64,000 bases of DNA from an uncultured Rhodospirillales bacterium (GTDB lineage: Bacteria; Pseudomonadota; Alphaproteobacteria; ATCC43930; CGMCC-115725): contig CAIKMD010000007.1 in assembly GCA_903828515.1 (NCBI GenBank), forward strand, positions 310,001 through 374,000, read 5' to 3'. Each line of letters begins with the position of its first letter. Position 1 is the first letter of the stretch. Made by a program: the position numbers and the translations under genes. The notes beneath the pieces are model-generated. The model was given only the letters and a program-made list of their open reading frames with translations. It made no database searches and was not told where the DNA came from. Positions 41,878 through 51,582 of this stretch are shown in pieces.

Positions 41878-42258
41878 TTACTCTTTCGCCGCGACCACCT
41901 CGACCTCGACCAGCGCATCGGGGGCCGCCAGGCCCGAGATGAACAAGGCCGTCGAGGCTGGTGCGTGGTTGCCGAGGAACTGCGACCGGACGGTGCGATA
42001 GACCGGAAAATCGGCGGGGCGGGTCAGGTAATGCGTCACCCGCACGATGTTCTCATAGCCCATGCCCTGTGAGGCGAGGATGGCGCCGATGTTGCGCCAA
42101 GCCTGCTCGGCCTGTCCCTTGAAGTCGGGTGCCAGCTTGCCGTCCGGCGTCGAGCCGAGTTGGCCGGCGAGAAAGAACAGCCGCGCATTGGCGGGTACTT
42201 CGGCGGCGTGGCTGTAACCGGTCGGGGCCGAGACGGTAGGCGGATTGTGCAGTTTCAT
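41878..42258 (-). CDS. RidA/YjgF-family protein
   Basis: The 126-residue protein has the RidA fold (LFFLAGQLGSTPDG, QAEQAWRNIGAILASQGMGY, TRPADFPVYRTVRSQFLGN, APDALVEVEVVAAKE). The conserved arginine that marks true 2-iminoacid deaminases is not evident in the usual place, so it may be another subgroup. It probably acts in the cytoplasm on reactive enamines or a related small molecule. ATG at 42258 is chosen over upstream in-frame codons. Confidence 0.88.
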   Translation of the reverse strand: MKLHNPPTVSAPTGYSHAAEVPANARLFFLAGQLGSTPDGKLAPDFKGQAEQAWRNIGAILASQGMGYENIVRVTHYLTRPADFPVYRTVRSQFLGNHAPASTALFISGLAAPDALVEVEVVAAKE

Positions 42259-42419
42259 GGCGATTCTCCATTGGTTTGGCTTCCCTGCCCGGCAATGTCG
42301 GACATAACGTCCGCGCAGGCAACCGGTCGGGGACGAAATCGGCGTTTTGGTGCCGGGGGCCACCTGCGATATACTTTCGATCCGACAGGGAAGGCCCAAA
42401 GGGCCAGGAAGGTAACGCG

Positions 42420-43271
42420 ATGAGGACGCTGCTGACCGTCGTCGCCGACGGCACTGCCGGGCCGGTACTCGAAACCGCATTGCTGGCCGCACGCAAATTC
42501 GACGGCCGGATCATCGGTCTCAACGCGCTGACCACCGAATACGCCGTGGTGTTCGGCGGCGAGATGGGATTTTCGGTTTCATCCGAGGTCGATCGCACGC
42601 TGGAGCGCGAAGGTCACGATCGCCGGATCGAGGCACGCCGCCTGTTCGATGAATTCATGCGTCGCAACAGCATTCCGATCACCGCGTCGGAATCGGCGCC
42701 CGAAAGTGGCGCAAGCGCCGAGTGGCGCGAAGAGTCGGGACGCCAGAACGCGGTGGTCGGCTCGCTCGGCCGCGTCTTCGACCTGATCGTGGTCGAGCGT
42801 CCCGCGAAGCTGGCCTCGCTCGCCGAGGCGACGCTCGAAGACGCGTTGTTCGAAAGCGGCCGGCCGGTGCTGATGGCGCCGCCGAAGCCCCCGTCGACGA
42901 TCGGCGAAAGCATCGTGATCGCGTGGAACGGCAGCACCGAAACCGCCCGCACCGTGGCGCTCACCACGCCTTATCTCGCGCTGGCGCGCCGCGTGCAGGT
43001 TTTCTCGGTCGATGGCGCGATGCAGCCGGGTCCATCAGCCGACGATCTCGCCGCGGCCTTGCGCCGACGCGGCATCGCCGCGACGTCGCGCATCATCAAC
43101 GCGTCCAACAGCCAGGCCGGCGAGGCGTTTCTCACCGAGGCGCGCAAGAGCGGTTGCGATCTGATGATCAAGGGCGCCTATACCCAAAGCCGCCTGCGTC
43201 AGATGATTTTCGGCGGCGCCACGCGCCACATCATCATGGAAGCCGATATTCCGGTCATTCTCGCGCACTGA
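42420..43271 (+). CDS. universal stress protein (tandem UspA fold)
   Basis: The 283-residue protein has two Usp-like halves. The C-terminal half (IVIAWNGSTETARTVALTTP, then CDLMIKGAYTQSRLRQMIFGG) matches the UspA ATP-binding region, although the usual G-2x-G-9x-G-S/T motif is altered. The N-terminal half is more diverged. It should be a cytoplasmic stress-responsive nucleotide-binding protein. ATG at 42420 follows GGAAGG. It is probably an independent unit. Confidence 0.85.
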   Translation: MRTLLTVVADGTAGPVLETALLAARKFDGRIIGLNALTTEYAVVFGGEMGFSVSSEVDRTLEREGHDRRIEARRLFDEFMRRNSIPITASESAPESGASAEWREESGRQNAVVGSLGRVFDLIVVERPAKLASLAEATLEDALFESGRPVLMAPPKPPSTIGESIVIAWNGSTETARTVALTTPYLALARRVQVFSVDGAMQPGPSADDLAAALRRRGIAATSRIINASNSQAGEAFLTEARKSGCDLMIKGAYTQSRLRQMIFGGATRHIIMEADIPVILAH

Positions 43272-43333
43272 AAAGACGTAGGGTCGATACGCGCGGTAAG
43301 TGCGGCGTCCTGTCACGACGGAGGGAGGACGGA

Positions 43334-44011
43334 ATGAGCACCGCCAATCTGCGCCTGATCGAAGACCAATTGCCGCCGGGCGGCGAGCCGGTCTTTTTGC
43401 CGGCGCTGGCGCGCACCGTCTATGTCGTCGCCGGCGACATCACGATCGAAGATTCGCAGAGCGCGACACATCAGGCGCCGGGCTCGGCCTTTATCGGCGA
43501 GCAATCCGTCGCGCTCTTGCCCGGCGCGATAGGCGCGCGTCTCTTGCGCTTCGAACTCACGCGTGCGGATGCCGTGGATCGTGGTGTTTTGCGTGCGGCG
43601 CCACGCTGTGAATCGACTCAAAAGCTCGCCGTCGATGTGCAGCTCGATGACGGGTTCGACTGGCTGATGCGCTGCGACCTCGTCGGATTCCCGAAAGGCG
43701 GCATCGCCTACACGCATATCCATCAAGGCCCCGGCATCCGCTATTGCCTCGAAGGCGGTATCCGCATCGAGAGCGACGGCGCGGCGCATGCCTACGGGCC
43801 GGGCGAGGCGTGGTTCGAAAGCGGCGCCGCGCCGGTTCTGGCGCCAACCTCGAACGAGAGCGAGACCAGTTTTCTGCGCTGTTTCATCCTGCCGCGCGCC
43901 TCAAAGGGCCGTTCCTCGATTCGTTATGTGAAGTCTGAGGACATGTCGCGCCCGAAGCCGCAACGCTACAAAGTGCTGGGCGAACGCTTCCTCGCGCTGC
44001 CGACGGGTTAA
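43334..44011 (+). CDS. cupin-fold protein (two-domain)
   Basis: The 225-residue protein has a degenerate N-terminal cupin (about 15-85) and a C-terminal cupin with THIHQGPGIRYCLEGGIRIE and YGPGEAWFE, the usual metal-site region. Its role is unknown; related proteins occur near metabolic enzymes as sensors. A GGGAGGACGG ribosome binding site precedes ATG at 43334. A terminator follows at 44043. Confidence 0.8.
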   Translation: MSTANLRLIEDQLPPGGEPVFLPALARTVYVVAGDITIEDSQSATHQAPGSAFIGEQSVALLPGAIGARLLRFELTRADAVDRGVLRAAPRCESTQKLAVDVQLDDGFDWLMRCDLVGFPKGGIAYTHIHQGPGIRYCLEGGIRIESDGAAHAYGPGEAWFESGAAPVLAPTSNESETSFLRCFILPRASKGRSSIRYVKSEDMSRPKPQRYKVLGERFLALPTG

Positions 44012-44042
44012 GTCGCGCGGCGATACCGAACCGAAAAGAAAA

Positions 44043-44075
44043 GGCCCGTCGCTTGCGCGGCGGGCCTCGTCTTTT
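44043..44075 (+). terminator. terminator of the cupin gene
   Basis: GGCCCGTCGC and GCGGCGGGCC pair around TTGC (44043-44066, one G-T pair). TCGTCTTTTTC follows. It also separates the convergent OmpA-like gene. Confidence 0.88.
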
Positions 44076-44101
44076 TCAGCGCCGAAGCGCGATCGATGAC
44101 G

Positions 44102-44992
44102 CTAGTGCAGGGTGATTTCCGCGACGCGGTTGCGCGGTTCGCGAACGCCCTTGGCCGTGGCGACCGGTGGCTGCTTGTCGCCGACCCATTGCGCGGTGAC
44201 GCGGTTCTTGGCGATGCCGTCCTTGATCAGTTCGGCCTGGACGCGTTCGGCGCGACGGCGGGCGACGGCCATGTTGGTGGCGCCGGAGCCGGTGAGATCG
44301 GCCTTGCCGACGATGGTGACGGTGGCGCCGGGCCGCGCCTTCAACTGAGCGGACAGTTGCTGGATGATCGCCTGCGCCTCGGGGGTCAGGTTCGACTTGT
44401 TGAAGTCGAAATAGACATTGATCAGCGGCGAAGCGGGGGCCGCCGCTGTCGCGGGCTTGGCCTCGATCTGATCCATCATCGAAAGGAATTCGCTGCGGCA
44501 GGTTCCGCTCGCGGCCGCCTGATAGTTCTTTTCGGTGCTCTCGACCCAGCAATCGTAACGCGCCTGCGCGCGAGCGGCGAGTGCCGGCACGCGGTCACGG
44601 GCGCCGCCATCGAGCGCGGCCATGAGTCGTGTGCGCCCCTGGGCAAGTTGGGTGCGAACGCCGAGCGGCGATTCCATCGGGATCGCCCAATTCGCATTGT
44701 CCTCGGGCGGCACGACCGTTCCCGCCTCGGCGGCGATGGCCTTGCGGGCGAAATAGTCGGCGTCAGCGACATCGCCTTGCTTGTCGAGCGCAGTGGCGAA
44801 GGTCGTGTATTCGGTGCCCAAAGCTTGCACGAAGGTGGCCGGACTCGCCGCGGCGCCCGATTTCGCCGACGACAGGTTCCAGCTTTCGGTGTGCAGGTTG
44901 CCGCGGATCGACGGCGACCAGGTGGAACATCCGGTCAGCAGAAGCCCCGCCGCCAGCGTCAAATAGACGCCGAGTGTTTTGAATTGGCTCAT
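44102..44992 (-). CDS. OmpA-family outer-membrane lipoprotein
   Basis: The 296-residue protein (ATG at 44992) has a lipoprotein signal with lipobox LLTGC near residue 22, a helical middle domain and a C-terminal OmpA-like peptidoglycan-binding domain. That domain includes VYFDFNKSNLTPEAQ, KADLTGSGATNMAVARRRAE and NRVAEITLH. It should link the outer membrane to peptidoglycan. The usual GHTD is GKAD here. Upstream in-frame sequence to 45193 is not part of the protein. Confidence 0.88.
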   Translation of the reverse strand: MSQFKTLGVYLTLAAGLLLTGCSTWSPSIRGNLHTESWNLSSAKSGAAASPATFVQALGTEYTTFATALDKQGDVADADYFARKAIAAEAGTVVPPEDNANWAIPMESPLGVRTQLAQGRTRLMAALDGGARDRVPALAARAQARYDCWVESTEKNYQAAASGTCRSEFLSMMDQIEAKPATAAAPASPLINVYFDFNKSNLTPEAQAIIQQLSAQLKARPGATVTIVGKADLTGSGATNMAVARRRAERVQAELIKDGIAKNRVTAQWVGDKQPPVATAKGVREPRNRVAEITLH

Positions 44993-45258
44993 CGCGTTCC
45001 CCCGTCGGCACCAATCTCGATCGATGAGGATCGAGCGTGCCACTTCAATGTGCTGCGCCAAAGCAATAGCGCCCCGCCGCACTATCGCACGGGCCGCCCG
45101 CCCGGTCCAGCCAAGCCCGCCGGTAGCGATGGCTTGGGCGCTTCCGACCGGGCCGCCCGCCCGACGGGCCGATGGGATTGACGACGCGGGCAAGTGTTAC
45201 CTATCAACCGGAGGGCTCGCCGGACGGTGATGCGGGCCCTGAATACGAGGAGCACGAC

Positions 45259-45711
45259 ATGCGGATGCTGATTTCAAGCGCACTGGCCGGCGTCATCCTG
45301 ACGGCGGTTGCCGCGTCGGCATCGGCGCAAGTGGTCAACGATCCGACCCTGATCCGCAGTTGTCTGTGCGAGCAGGATTCCGTCTCGGCGCTGCGCGATA
45401 CGGTGCAGGAGCGGCAACAGAATTACGATCAAAGCCAGAAGGCGCTGGCCTCGCTCGTCAATCAGGCGGCGACACGGCGCGCGCAGATCAACGTCTACAA
45501 TGACGGCGAGGTCCAGGCGTACAAGCAACTGCTCGCGCAACGCGACGCGGCACAGACGGCGTTTGCCGGCGCGACGACCGATAGCTACGAAGCCGCGGTC
45601 GAGCGCTACAACAGCGCGGTCGCCAACTACAATGCACGTTGTGCCGGACGCTCCTACGATCAGACCGTCGTGACGCAGGTGCGGCTCACGCAATCCTGTC
45701 CCAAGCCCTAA
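45259..45711 (+). CDS. small secreted coiled-coil protein, unknown
   Basis: The 150-residue product has a signal peptide cleaved near SASAQ and four cysteines (SCLCEQDS near the mature N-terminus, one in ARCAGR, one in QSCPKP) that could form disulfides. A long helical middle (RDTVQERQQNYDQSQKALAS and RRAQINVYNDGEVQAYKQLL) lies between them. I do not recognise the family. It should be periplasmic or surface-exposed. It is divergent from the OmpA-like gene, with 266 bp between starts. Confidence 0.75.
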   Translation: MRMLISSALAGVILTAVAASASAQVVNDPTLIRSCLCEQDSVSALRDTVQERQQNYDQSQKALASLVNQAATRRAQINVYNDGEVQAYKQLLAQRDAAQTAFAGATTDSYEAAVERYNSAVANYNARCAGRSYDQTVVTQVRLTQSCPKP

Positions 45712-45726
45712 GGCGGGCTTAAAAAC

Positions 45727-46110
45727 CTAGGCGATCGTCGTGAGTTCGCTGCCGCGCGCGGCCCGATAAAAACAACTGTGCTCGCCGGTGTGGCACGCGG
45801 GGCCGGTCTGATCGACGCGCAACAGCACCGCATCGCCGTCGCAATCGACGCGCATCTCGATGAGGCGTTGGAAGTGACCCGAGGTTTCGCCCTTGCGCCA
45901 CAGCGATCGGCGTGAGCGCGACCAGTAGCAGACTTGTCCGGTCGCCAACGTCTCTTCCACGGCATCGCGATTCATCCAGGCCAGCATCAGGACCTCACCG
46001 GTATCGTGCTGCTGCGCCACCGCGGCAACCAGACCGTCGCTGTTGAAGGATAACGCGGCCAGAACGGCGGTCGCCGCGTCGGGCTGGGCGACGCCAGGAG
46101 TCGGGCTCAT
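45727..46110 (-). CDS. hisI: phosphoribosyl-AMP cyclohydrolase
   Basis: The 127-residue protein holds all HisI motifs: [18 protein letters not shown], the metal site DCDGDAVLL and [11 protein letters not shown] with zinc-binding cysteines. It opens the adenine ring of PR-AMP, step three of histidine synthesis. The stand-alone form lacks the HisE half. ATG at 46110 follows GGAAAGG-like sequence. It lies 87 bp downstream of a Rieske oxygenase gene, away from the rest of the his pathway. Confidence 0.94.
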   Translation of the reverse strand: MSPTPGVAQPDAATAVLAALSFNSDGLVAAVAQQHDTGEVLMLAWMNRDAVEETLATGQVCYWSRSRRSLWRKGETSGHFQRLIEMRVDCDGDAVLLRVDQTGPACHTGEHSCFYRAARGSELTTIA

Positions 46111-46197
46111 GACACTCTCCGGAAAGGAGCGGAAACAGGGGATAAATCTGGGCTTTCGCGACCGCTTTCGCAAGCGGCCGCCTACGCGACGTGCCGC

Positions 46198-47235
46198 TTA
46201 ACTGCGCCAGTAAAGCGTGCGTTCCTTGACCGGATTGTCGAATGGGCGACCTTCCGTCTTGGCGCGGACATATTCGTTCTTCAGACGGAAATACCACTTC
46301 GCCTGCACGTCGACGTCGTCGATCAGCATCAGCGTCGGCTGATGACGTAAACCCACGCGCTGTTTCTCGAGAACGCGGCGATCCTGATCGATGAAGTTGT
46401 GCAGGGCCCATTGCACCACGGGCTTTGCCAGGGTGATCCAGGGCGCCGTCCAATAGGCGGCATAATTCATCTCGATCTCGCCCTCGGCCAACGGCGTTAC
46501 CGCGTTGAGGGTATAGATGGAGTGGCGGCCGAAACGGGTGATCTCGATCCGTGTGCTCGGCAGGCGAAAGATGATCTCGGTCTCGGGCACGCCGAGGATT
46601 TTATAGGGCAGCAGGTTGGTCGACGGCTTGTGCCGCAGCATCGAGAACCCATAGGGCGTCGGACCGAAGGCCTTGGCCTTATCGTAGACTCCGCCCGAAC
46701 GGCGCCACCACGGCGAGACATGGACATAAGGATTGTGCGACGGGTCCATCTGTCCATAAACCGCATCGTCGAAGCCGCATTTGGCGGCAAGGCTATAGAT
46801 GAGTTGCGGCTTGCGCTCGCCGATATCGGGCAGGACCGGAATCTCGGGCGCGGTCGCGGGATCCTCGCCGAAGAACACCCAGATGCTGCCCTGGACCTCG
46901 CGCGCCGGATAGGCCGCGACCTTGATCTTGCCGACATCGGTGCTCTTTTGCTGCGGCGTGAGCGACGGGATCGAGGTGCAGCGCCCGGCGCTGTTGAACC
47001 GCCAGCCGTGAAAGCAGCATTCGACGTCGTCGTCGCACATCCGGCCGAAGCTCAGGGGGATGCCGCGATGCGGGCAGATGTCGCGCAGCGCGAAGACGGA
47101 ACCGTCGCTCTTGCGGCCGAGGACGATGGGCTCGCCGAGCATGGTCTTGGGCAGCAGCTTGCCGGGCTTGAGGCGGCTTCCCGCCACCGCGTAGTACCAC
47201 ATCTCGCGCAAGGGAGCGCCGCTATTGGGTTCCAC
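46198..47235 (-). CDS. Rieske-domain oxygenase (PaO/dicamba-demethylase-like)
   Basis: The 345-residue protein (GTG at 47235, preceded by TTGGAG) has a Rieske centre in CPHRGIPLSFG and CCFHGWRFN. A catalytic domain follows with iron-site candidates in MDPSHNPYVHVSPWW (two His). Family members demethylate or hydroxylate aromatic or sterol-like substrates using external reductase. The open frame extends far upstream but that part is a shadow of the divergent MaoC gene. The substrate is unknown. It is not close in sequence to the oxygenase at 12385. Confidence 0.85.
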   Translation of the reverse strand: MEPNSGAPLREMWYYAVAGSRLKPGKLLPKTMLGEPIVLGRKSDGSVFALRDICPHRGIPLSFGRMCDDDVECCFHGWRFNSAGRCTSIPSLTPQQKSTDVGKIKVAAYPAREVQGSIWVFFGEDPATAPEIPVLPDIGERKPQLIYSLAAKCGFDDAVYGQMDPSHNPYVHVSPWWRRSGGVYDKAKAFGPTPYGFSMLRHKPSTNLLPYKILGVPETEIIFRLPSTRIEITRFGRHSIYTLNAVTPLAEGEIEMNYAAYWTAPWITLAKPVVQWALHNFIDQDRRVLEKQRVGLRHQPTLMLIDDVDVQAKWYFRLKNEYVRAKTEGRPFDNPVKERTLYWRS

Positions 47236-47364
47236 GGGATTTCCACTCCAATTCGGTCGGATTGATACATAGCCGCAGGGGTCAGACGGGGGAAGGGGCG
47301 GCTTGTGATTGCACCCCTTCGTGTTAAGGTGCGGCGCGTCAAAACGCCCCATGCCGAGGTCCCG

Positions 47365-47799
47365 ATGTCCGATCTTCCGTCGCGCGGCTACACGATCGAC
47401 GAGCTGTCGCCGGGCATGACCGCATCTTACGAGCGCGTCGTGACCATCGCCGACATCGAGGCCTTCGCCGAAGTCTCGGGCGATCACAATCCTGTGCATC
47501 TCGACGACGCCTATGCGAAGACGACGCGGTTCAAGGGCCGGATCGCCCACGGCATGCTCGGCGCGAGTTTCATCTCGACCGTGCTGGCCTCGACGCTGCC
47601 CGGACCGGGTACCGTCTATCTGGCGCAAAGTCTTTCCTTCAAGGCACCGGTGCGTCCCGGCGACAAGCTCGAGGCACGCGTCACGATCACCGAAGTCATT
47701 CGCGACAAGAAGCAGGCGAAGCTCGCGACCCAGTGCCGCGTCGGCGAGACGCTCGTCATCGATGGCGAGGCCACCGTGCTGGTGACGCAGCAAGCCTGA
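47365..47799 (+). CDS. MaoC-family (R)-specific enoyl-CoA hydratase (PhaJ-like)
   Basis: The 144-residue single hot-dog protein carries the hydratase-2 motif SGDHNPVHLDDAYA with catalytic Asp and His, and GRIAHGMLGASFIS. It should hydrate trans-2-enoyl-CoA to (R)-3-hydroxyacyl-CoA, possibly feeding PHA synthesis. It ends 4 bp before ribF and starts the core block that runs to mutL. Confidence 0.88.
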   Translation: MSDLPSRGYTIDELSPGMTASYERVVTIADIEAFAEVSGDHNPVHLDDAYAKTTRFKGRIAHGMLGASFISTVLASTLPGPGTVYLAQSLSFKAPVRPGDKLEARVTITEVIRDKKQAKLATQCRVGETLVIDGEATVLVTQQA

Positions 47800-47803
47800 G
47801 ACG

Positions 47804-48733
47804 ATGCGAGTCTTCCGCCATACGTCGGCTACCGGAGACGATCGCGGCGCGGTCGTCGTCGTCGGTAATTTCGACGGCGTTCATCTCGGTCACCAGGCCG
47901 TGCTGGAAGCCGCGCGTCGCGATGCCGATGCGTCGAAGCGTCCGCTCGCCGTGCTCACCTTCGAGCCGCATCCGCGTAGCGTGTTTCAGCCCGGCGCGCC
48001 GCCGTTCCGGCTGACGCCGTTTCGCGGCAAGGCGCGCGCGCTCGAAAGTTTCGGCATCGATCTCCTGTTCACGCTGCATTTCGATCTCGACTTCGCGAAA
48101 AAGAGCGCCGAGGAATTCGTCGCCGAGGCGCTGGTCGCGGGATTGGGCGCGAGCCAGGTCGTGGTCGGTTACGATTTCGTCTTCGGCAACAAGCGGCGCG
48201 GCACGCCCGCCCTGTTGAAGACCGAAGGCGCCAAGCACGGCTTCGGTGTCCATGTCGTGGCGCCGGTCGCCCAAGCCGGCGGCACCGTCTATTCCTCGAC
48301 CCAGATTCGCGAAGACCTCGTCGACGGCAATCCGCGCGCCGCCGCGGCGCTCCTCGGGCGGCCGTGGGAGATCGAGGGGCGGGTCGAAACCGGTGCCAAG
48401 CTCGGCCGCACGATCGGTTTCCCGACCGCCAATGTCATGCTCGCCGATTACCTGCGTCCGGCGCCCGGCGTCTATGCCGTGCGGGCCGCGGTCGACGAGC
48501 CGGTGCCGCGCTGGTTCGACGGCGCCGCCAATCTCGGCTTCCGCCCGACCGTCGGCGGCACCGACCTGCGGCTCGAGGCGCATCTGTTCGATTTCGACGG
48601 CGATCTCTATGGCAAGCATCTGCGCGTCCGTTTCATCGAGCGCCTGCGGCCGGAACAGCGCTTCGATGGCCTCGATGCCCTGAAAGCGCAGATTGCGGTC
48701 GATTGCGCCAAGGCGCGCGAAATCCTGCTATAG
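47804..48733 (+). CDS. ribF: bifunctional riboflavin kinase/FMN adenylyltransferase
   Basis: The 309-residue protein has the adenylyltransferase motif GNFDGVHLGHQAVLE and GYDFVFGNKRRGT, then STQIREDLVDG. The C-terminal riboflavin kinase domain has KLGRTIGFPTANV and GAANLGFRPTVGG. It makes FMN and FAD. It lies 8 bp before ileS, the common ribF-ileS-lspA order. No FMN riboswitch is seen upstream. Confidence 0.96.
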   Translation: MRVFRHTSATGDDRGAVVVVGNFDGVHLGHQAVLEAARRDADASKRPLAVLTFEPHPRSVFQPGAPPFRLTPFRGKARALESFGIDLLFTLHFDLDFAKKSAEEFVAEALVAGLGASQVVVGYDFVFGNKRRGTPALLKTEGAKHGFGVHVVAPVAQAGGTVYSSTQIREDLVDGNPRAAAALLGRPWEIEGRVETGAKLGRTIGFPTANVMLADYLRPAPGVYAVRAAVDEPVPRWFDGAANLGFRPTVGGTDLRLEAHLFDFDGDLYGKHLRVRFIERLRPEQRFDGLDALKAQIAVDCAKAREILL

Positions 48734-48741
48734 ACCCACCC

Positions 48742-51582
48742 ATGGCCGCCGATTACCGCCCGACCGTTTTCCTGCCGCAGACCGATTTTCCGATGCGCGG
48801 CGATTTGCCCAAGCGCGAACCCGTGCTCCTCGAGCGCTGGGCGAAGATGAAGCTGTTCGAGCGCCAGCGCGCGGCCTCGAAAGGCCACGAGAAATACGTG
48901 CTCCATGACGGGCCGCCTTACGCCAACGGCAATCTTCATATCGGCCACGCCCTCAACAAGATCCTCAAAGACGTGATCACCCGGTCGCAGCAGATGCTCG
49001 GCAAAGATTCGATCTATGTGCCGGGCTGGGACTGCCACGGCCTGCCGATCGAATGGAAGATCGAAGAGGAATACCGCGCCAAGAAACGCTCCAAGGACGA
49101 CGTGCCGATCATCGAGTTCCGCAAGGAATGCCGCGATTTCGCCGCGCATTGGGTCGAGGTTCAGCGCGAGGAGTTCAAGCGCCTCGGCGTGATCGGCGAT
49201 TGGGACCATCCCTATACGACGATGGCCTATCCCGCCGAGGCGCAGATCGTGCGCGAGATCGGCAAGTTCCTGATGAACGGCGGATTGTTCCGCGGCGCCA
49301 AGCCGGTGATGTGGTCGGTGGTCGAACAAACCGCGCTCGCCGAAGCCGAGATCGAATATCACGACCACACCTCGACGCAGGTCTGGGTGAAGTTTCCCGT
49401 CGCGACGACGAACGTGTCGGCGCTGCAAGGTGCATCGGTCGTCATCTGGACGACCACGCCGTGGACGCTGCCGGGCAACCGCGCGATCGCGTTCAACGAA
49501 ACGCTCGACTATGTCGTCATCGACGTGACCAGCGTGCGCGAGGGAAGCCTGGCGCAAGTCGGCGAGAAACTCGTCGTCGCGGCGCCGCTCGAAGTGAACT
49601 TCGCTGAAGTCGCCAAGCTCGGCGGCAAGGCCGAACTCGTGTCGGGCAAGTTTCTCGCCGGCACCATCTGCCATCATCCGCTGCACGGACAGGGTTACGA
49701 TTTCCCGGTGCCGCTGCTGGCCGGCGATTTCGTCACCGCGACCGACGGCACCGGTTTCGTCCATATCGCGCCGGGCCACGGGCAGGACGATTTCGAACTC
49801 GGCCAGAAGCATGGCATCCCCGTGCCGCAGACCGTGGCGGGTGATGGGACCTATTATGAAACCGTGCCGCTCTTTGCCGGCAAGCATGTGTATTGGCCGA
49901 ACGGCAAGACCGGCGACGCCAACAAGGCGGTGCTGGCGGCGCTGACCGAGGCGCACGCGCTGCTGGGTCAGGCGCCGCTCGTTCACTCTTATCCGCATTC
50001 CTGGCGTTCGAAGGCGCCGCTGATCTTCCGCACCACGCCGCAATGGTTCATCGGCATGGAGCGCAACGATCTGCGCGCCAAGGCGCTGGCCGCGATCGAC
50101 GTGACGAAATGGTATCCGCCGCAGGGTCAGAACCGCATCCGCGCGATGATCGAGACGCGTCCCGATTGGTGCATCTCGCGCCAGCGCGCCTGGGGTGTAC
50201 CGATCGCCGTCTTCGTCGACAAGAAAACCGGCGAGGTGTTGCGCGATCAGGGCGTGGTCGATCGCGTCGCCGCTGCCTTCGAGCAATCGGGCGCCGACGC
50301 TTGGTATGCGATGGATCCCGCCGTGTTTCTCGGGCCCGGCCGCGATCCCGCCGATTACGAACAGGTCAAAGACGTCGTCGATGTCTGGTTCGATTCCGGC
50401 TGCACGCACGCTTTCGTTTTGGAACAGCGCCCCGATCTCAAATGGCCGGCCTCGCTCTATCTCGAAGGTTCGGACCAGCATCGCGGCTGGTTTCATTCGT
50501 CGCTGCTTGAATCGTGCGGGACGCGGGGCCGCGCGCCCTATGACGCGGTGCTGACCCACGGGTTCGTGCTCGACGAGCAGGGCCGCAAGATGTCGAAGTC
50601 CTTGGGCAACGTGGTGGCGCCGCAGGACGTCATCGCGCAAAGCGGCGCCGATATTCTGCGCCTCTGGGTGGTGGCGTCGGATTATTCCGAAGATCTGCGC
50701 ATCGGTCCCGAGATCCTGAAATATCAGGCTGACGTCTATCGCCGCCTGCGCAACACGCTGCGTTATCTCCTCGGCGCGCTGTCAGGTTTCAGCGAAGCCG
50801 AACGGGTCGAACCCGCGTCGATGCCCGAGCTCGAACGCTGGGTGCTGCATCGCCTTTCCGAGATGGATGCGCTGATCCGCGACTGCATCGCGACCTACGA
50901 TTTCCACGCCATGTTCACCGCGCTGCATAATTTCTGCGCGGTCGATCTCTCGGCGTTCTATTTCGACGTCAGCAAGGACACGCTCTATTGCGATCTGCCT
51001 TCGGCGCCGCAGCGTCGCGCGGTCCGCACCGTGCTCGATCACGTCTTCGAAAGTCTGGTGCGCTGGTTGGCGCCGGTGCTCGCCTTCACCGCCGAGGAAT
51101 CCTGGCTGACCCGTCATGGCGACGCCGAAGATTCCAGCGTCCATCTGCAAACCTTCCGCGACCTGCCGCCGTCATGGCGCGACGATGCGCTCGCGGCGAA
51201 ATGGGCAAAGCTGCGCGACCTGCGCCGCGTGATCACGGGCGCGCTGGAACTGGAGCGCGCGCAAAAGCGCATCGGCGCGAGTCTTCAGGCGCATGTCGAT
51301 GTCGTGGCGCCCGCCGAGTATGTGGCGGCTGCCGCCGGCGTCGATCTCGCTCCGGTGTGCATTACCTCGTCGGGCAATCTCGCCGTTGGAAGTCCGACCG
51401 AGGGCAGCTTCACGTTGCCCGATGTGCCCGGCGTCGGCGTGCGTGTCACCCTGGCGGCCGGCGAGAAATGCCAGCGCTGCTGGCGCGTGCTCACCGAGGT
51501 CGGCGAGGACAAGGCGCATCCCGATCTCTGCCATCGCTGCGCGGCGGCGGTCGGCGTTCTGGCTGTGGCGGGGAATTCCTGA
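48742..51582 (+). CDS. ileS: isoleucyl-tRNA synthetase
   Basis: The 946-residue class I synthetase has HIGH in ANGNLHIGHALNKI, KMSKS in QGRKMSKSLGNV, the CP1 editing domain in the middle, and a C-terminal zinc finger (CQRCWRVL and CHRCAA). It charges tRNA-Ile. The frame extends upstream through ribF, but ATG at 48742 gives the family N-terminus. Its stop overlaps the lspA start (TGATG). Confidence 0.97.
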   Translation: MAADYRPTVFLPQTDFPMRGDLPKREPVLLERWAKMKLFERQRAASKGHEKYVLHDGPPYANGNLHIGHALNKILKDVITRSQQMLGKDSIYVPGWDCHGLPIEWKIEEEYRAKKRSKDDVPIIEFRKECRDFAAHWVEVQREEFKRLGVIGDWDHPYTTMAYPAEAQIVREIGKFLMNGGLFRGAKPVMWSVVEQTALAEAEIEYHDHTSTQVWVKFPVATTNVSALQGASVVIWTTTPWTLPGNRAIAFNETLDYVVIDVTSVREGSLAQVGEKLVVAAPLEVNFAEVAKLGGKAELVSGKFLAGTICHHPLHGQGYDFPVPLLAGDFVTATDGTGFVHIAPGHGQDDFELGQKHGIPVPQTVAGDGTYYETVPLFAGKHVYWPNGKTGDANKAVLAALTEAHALLGQAPLVHSYPHSWRSKAPLIFRTTPQWFIGMERNDLRAKALAAIDVTKWYPPQGQNRIRAMIETRPDWCISRQRAWGVPIAVFVDKKTGEVLRDQGVVDRVAAAFEQSGADAWYAMDPAVFLGPGRDPADYEQVKDVVDVWFDSGCTHAFVLEQRPDLKWPASLYLEGSDQHRGWFHSSLLESCGTRGRAPYDAVLTHGFVLDEQGRKMSKSLGNVVAPQDVIAQSGADILRLWVVASDYSEDLRIGPEILKYQADVYRRLRNTLRYLLGALSGFSEAERVEPASMPELERWVLHRLSEMDALIRDCIATYDFHAMFTALHNFCAVDLSAFYFDVSKDTLYCDLPSAPQRRAVRTVLDHVFESLVRWLAPVLAFTAEESWLTRHGDAEDSSVHLQTFRDLPPSWRDDALAAKWAKLRDLRRVITGALELERAQKRIGASLQAHVDVVAPAEYVAAAAGVDLAPVCITSSGNLAVGSPTEGSFTLPDVPGVGVRVTLAAGEKCQRCWRVLTEVGEDKAHPDLCHRCAAAVGVLAVAGNS

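Noticed and set aside
47236-47803. Possible FMN riboswitch before ribF
   Set aside because: ribF follows the MaoC gene by 4 bp, and the upstream intergenic region shows no conserved RFN helices.
48607-50640. 677-residue open frame antisense to ileS
   Set aside because: No recognisable domain; ileS motifs on the other strand leave no doubt.
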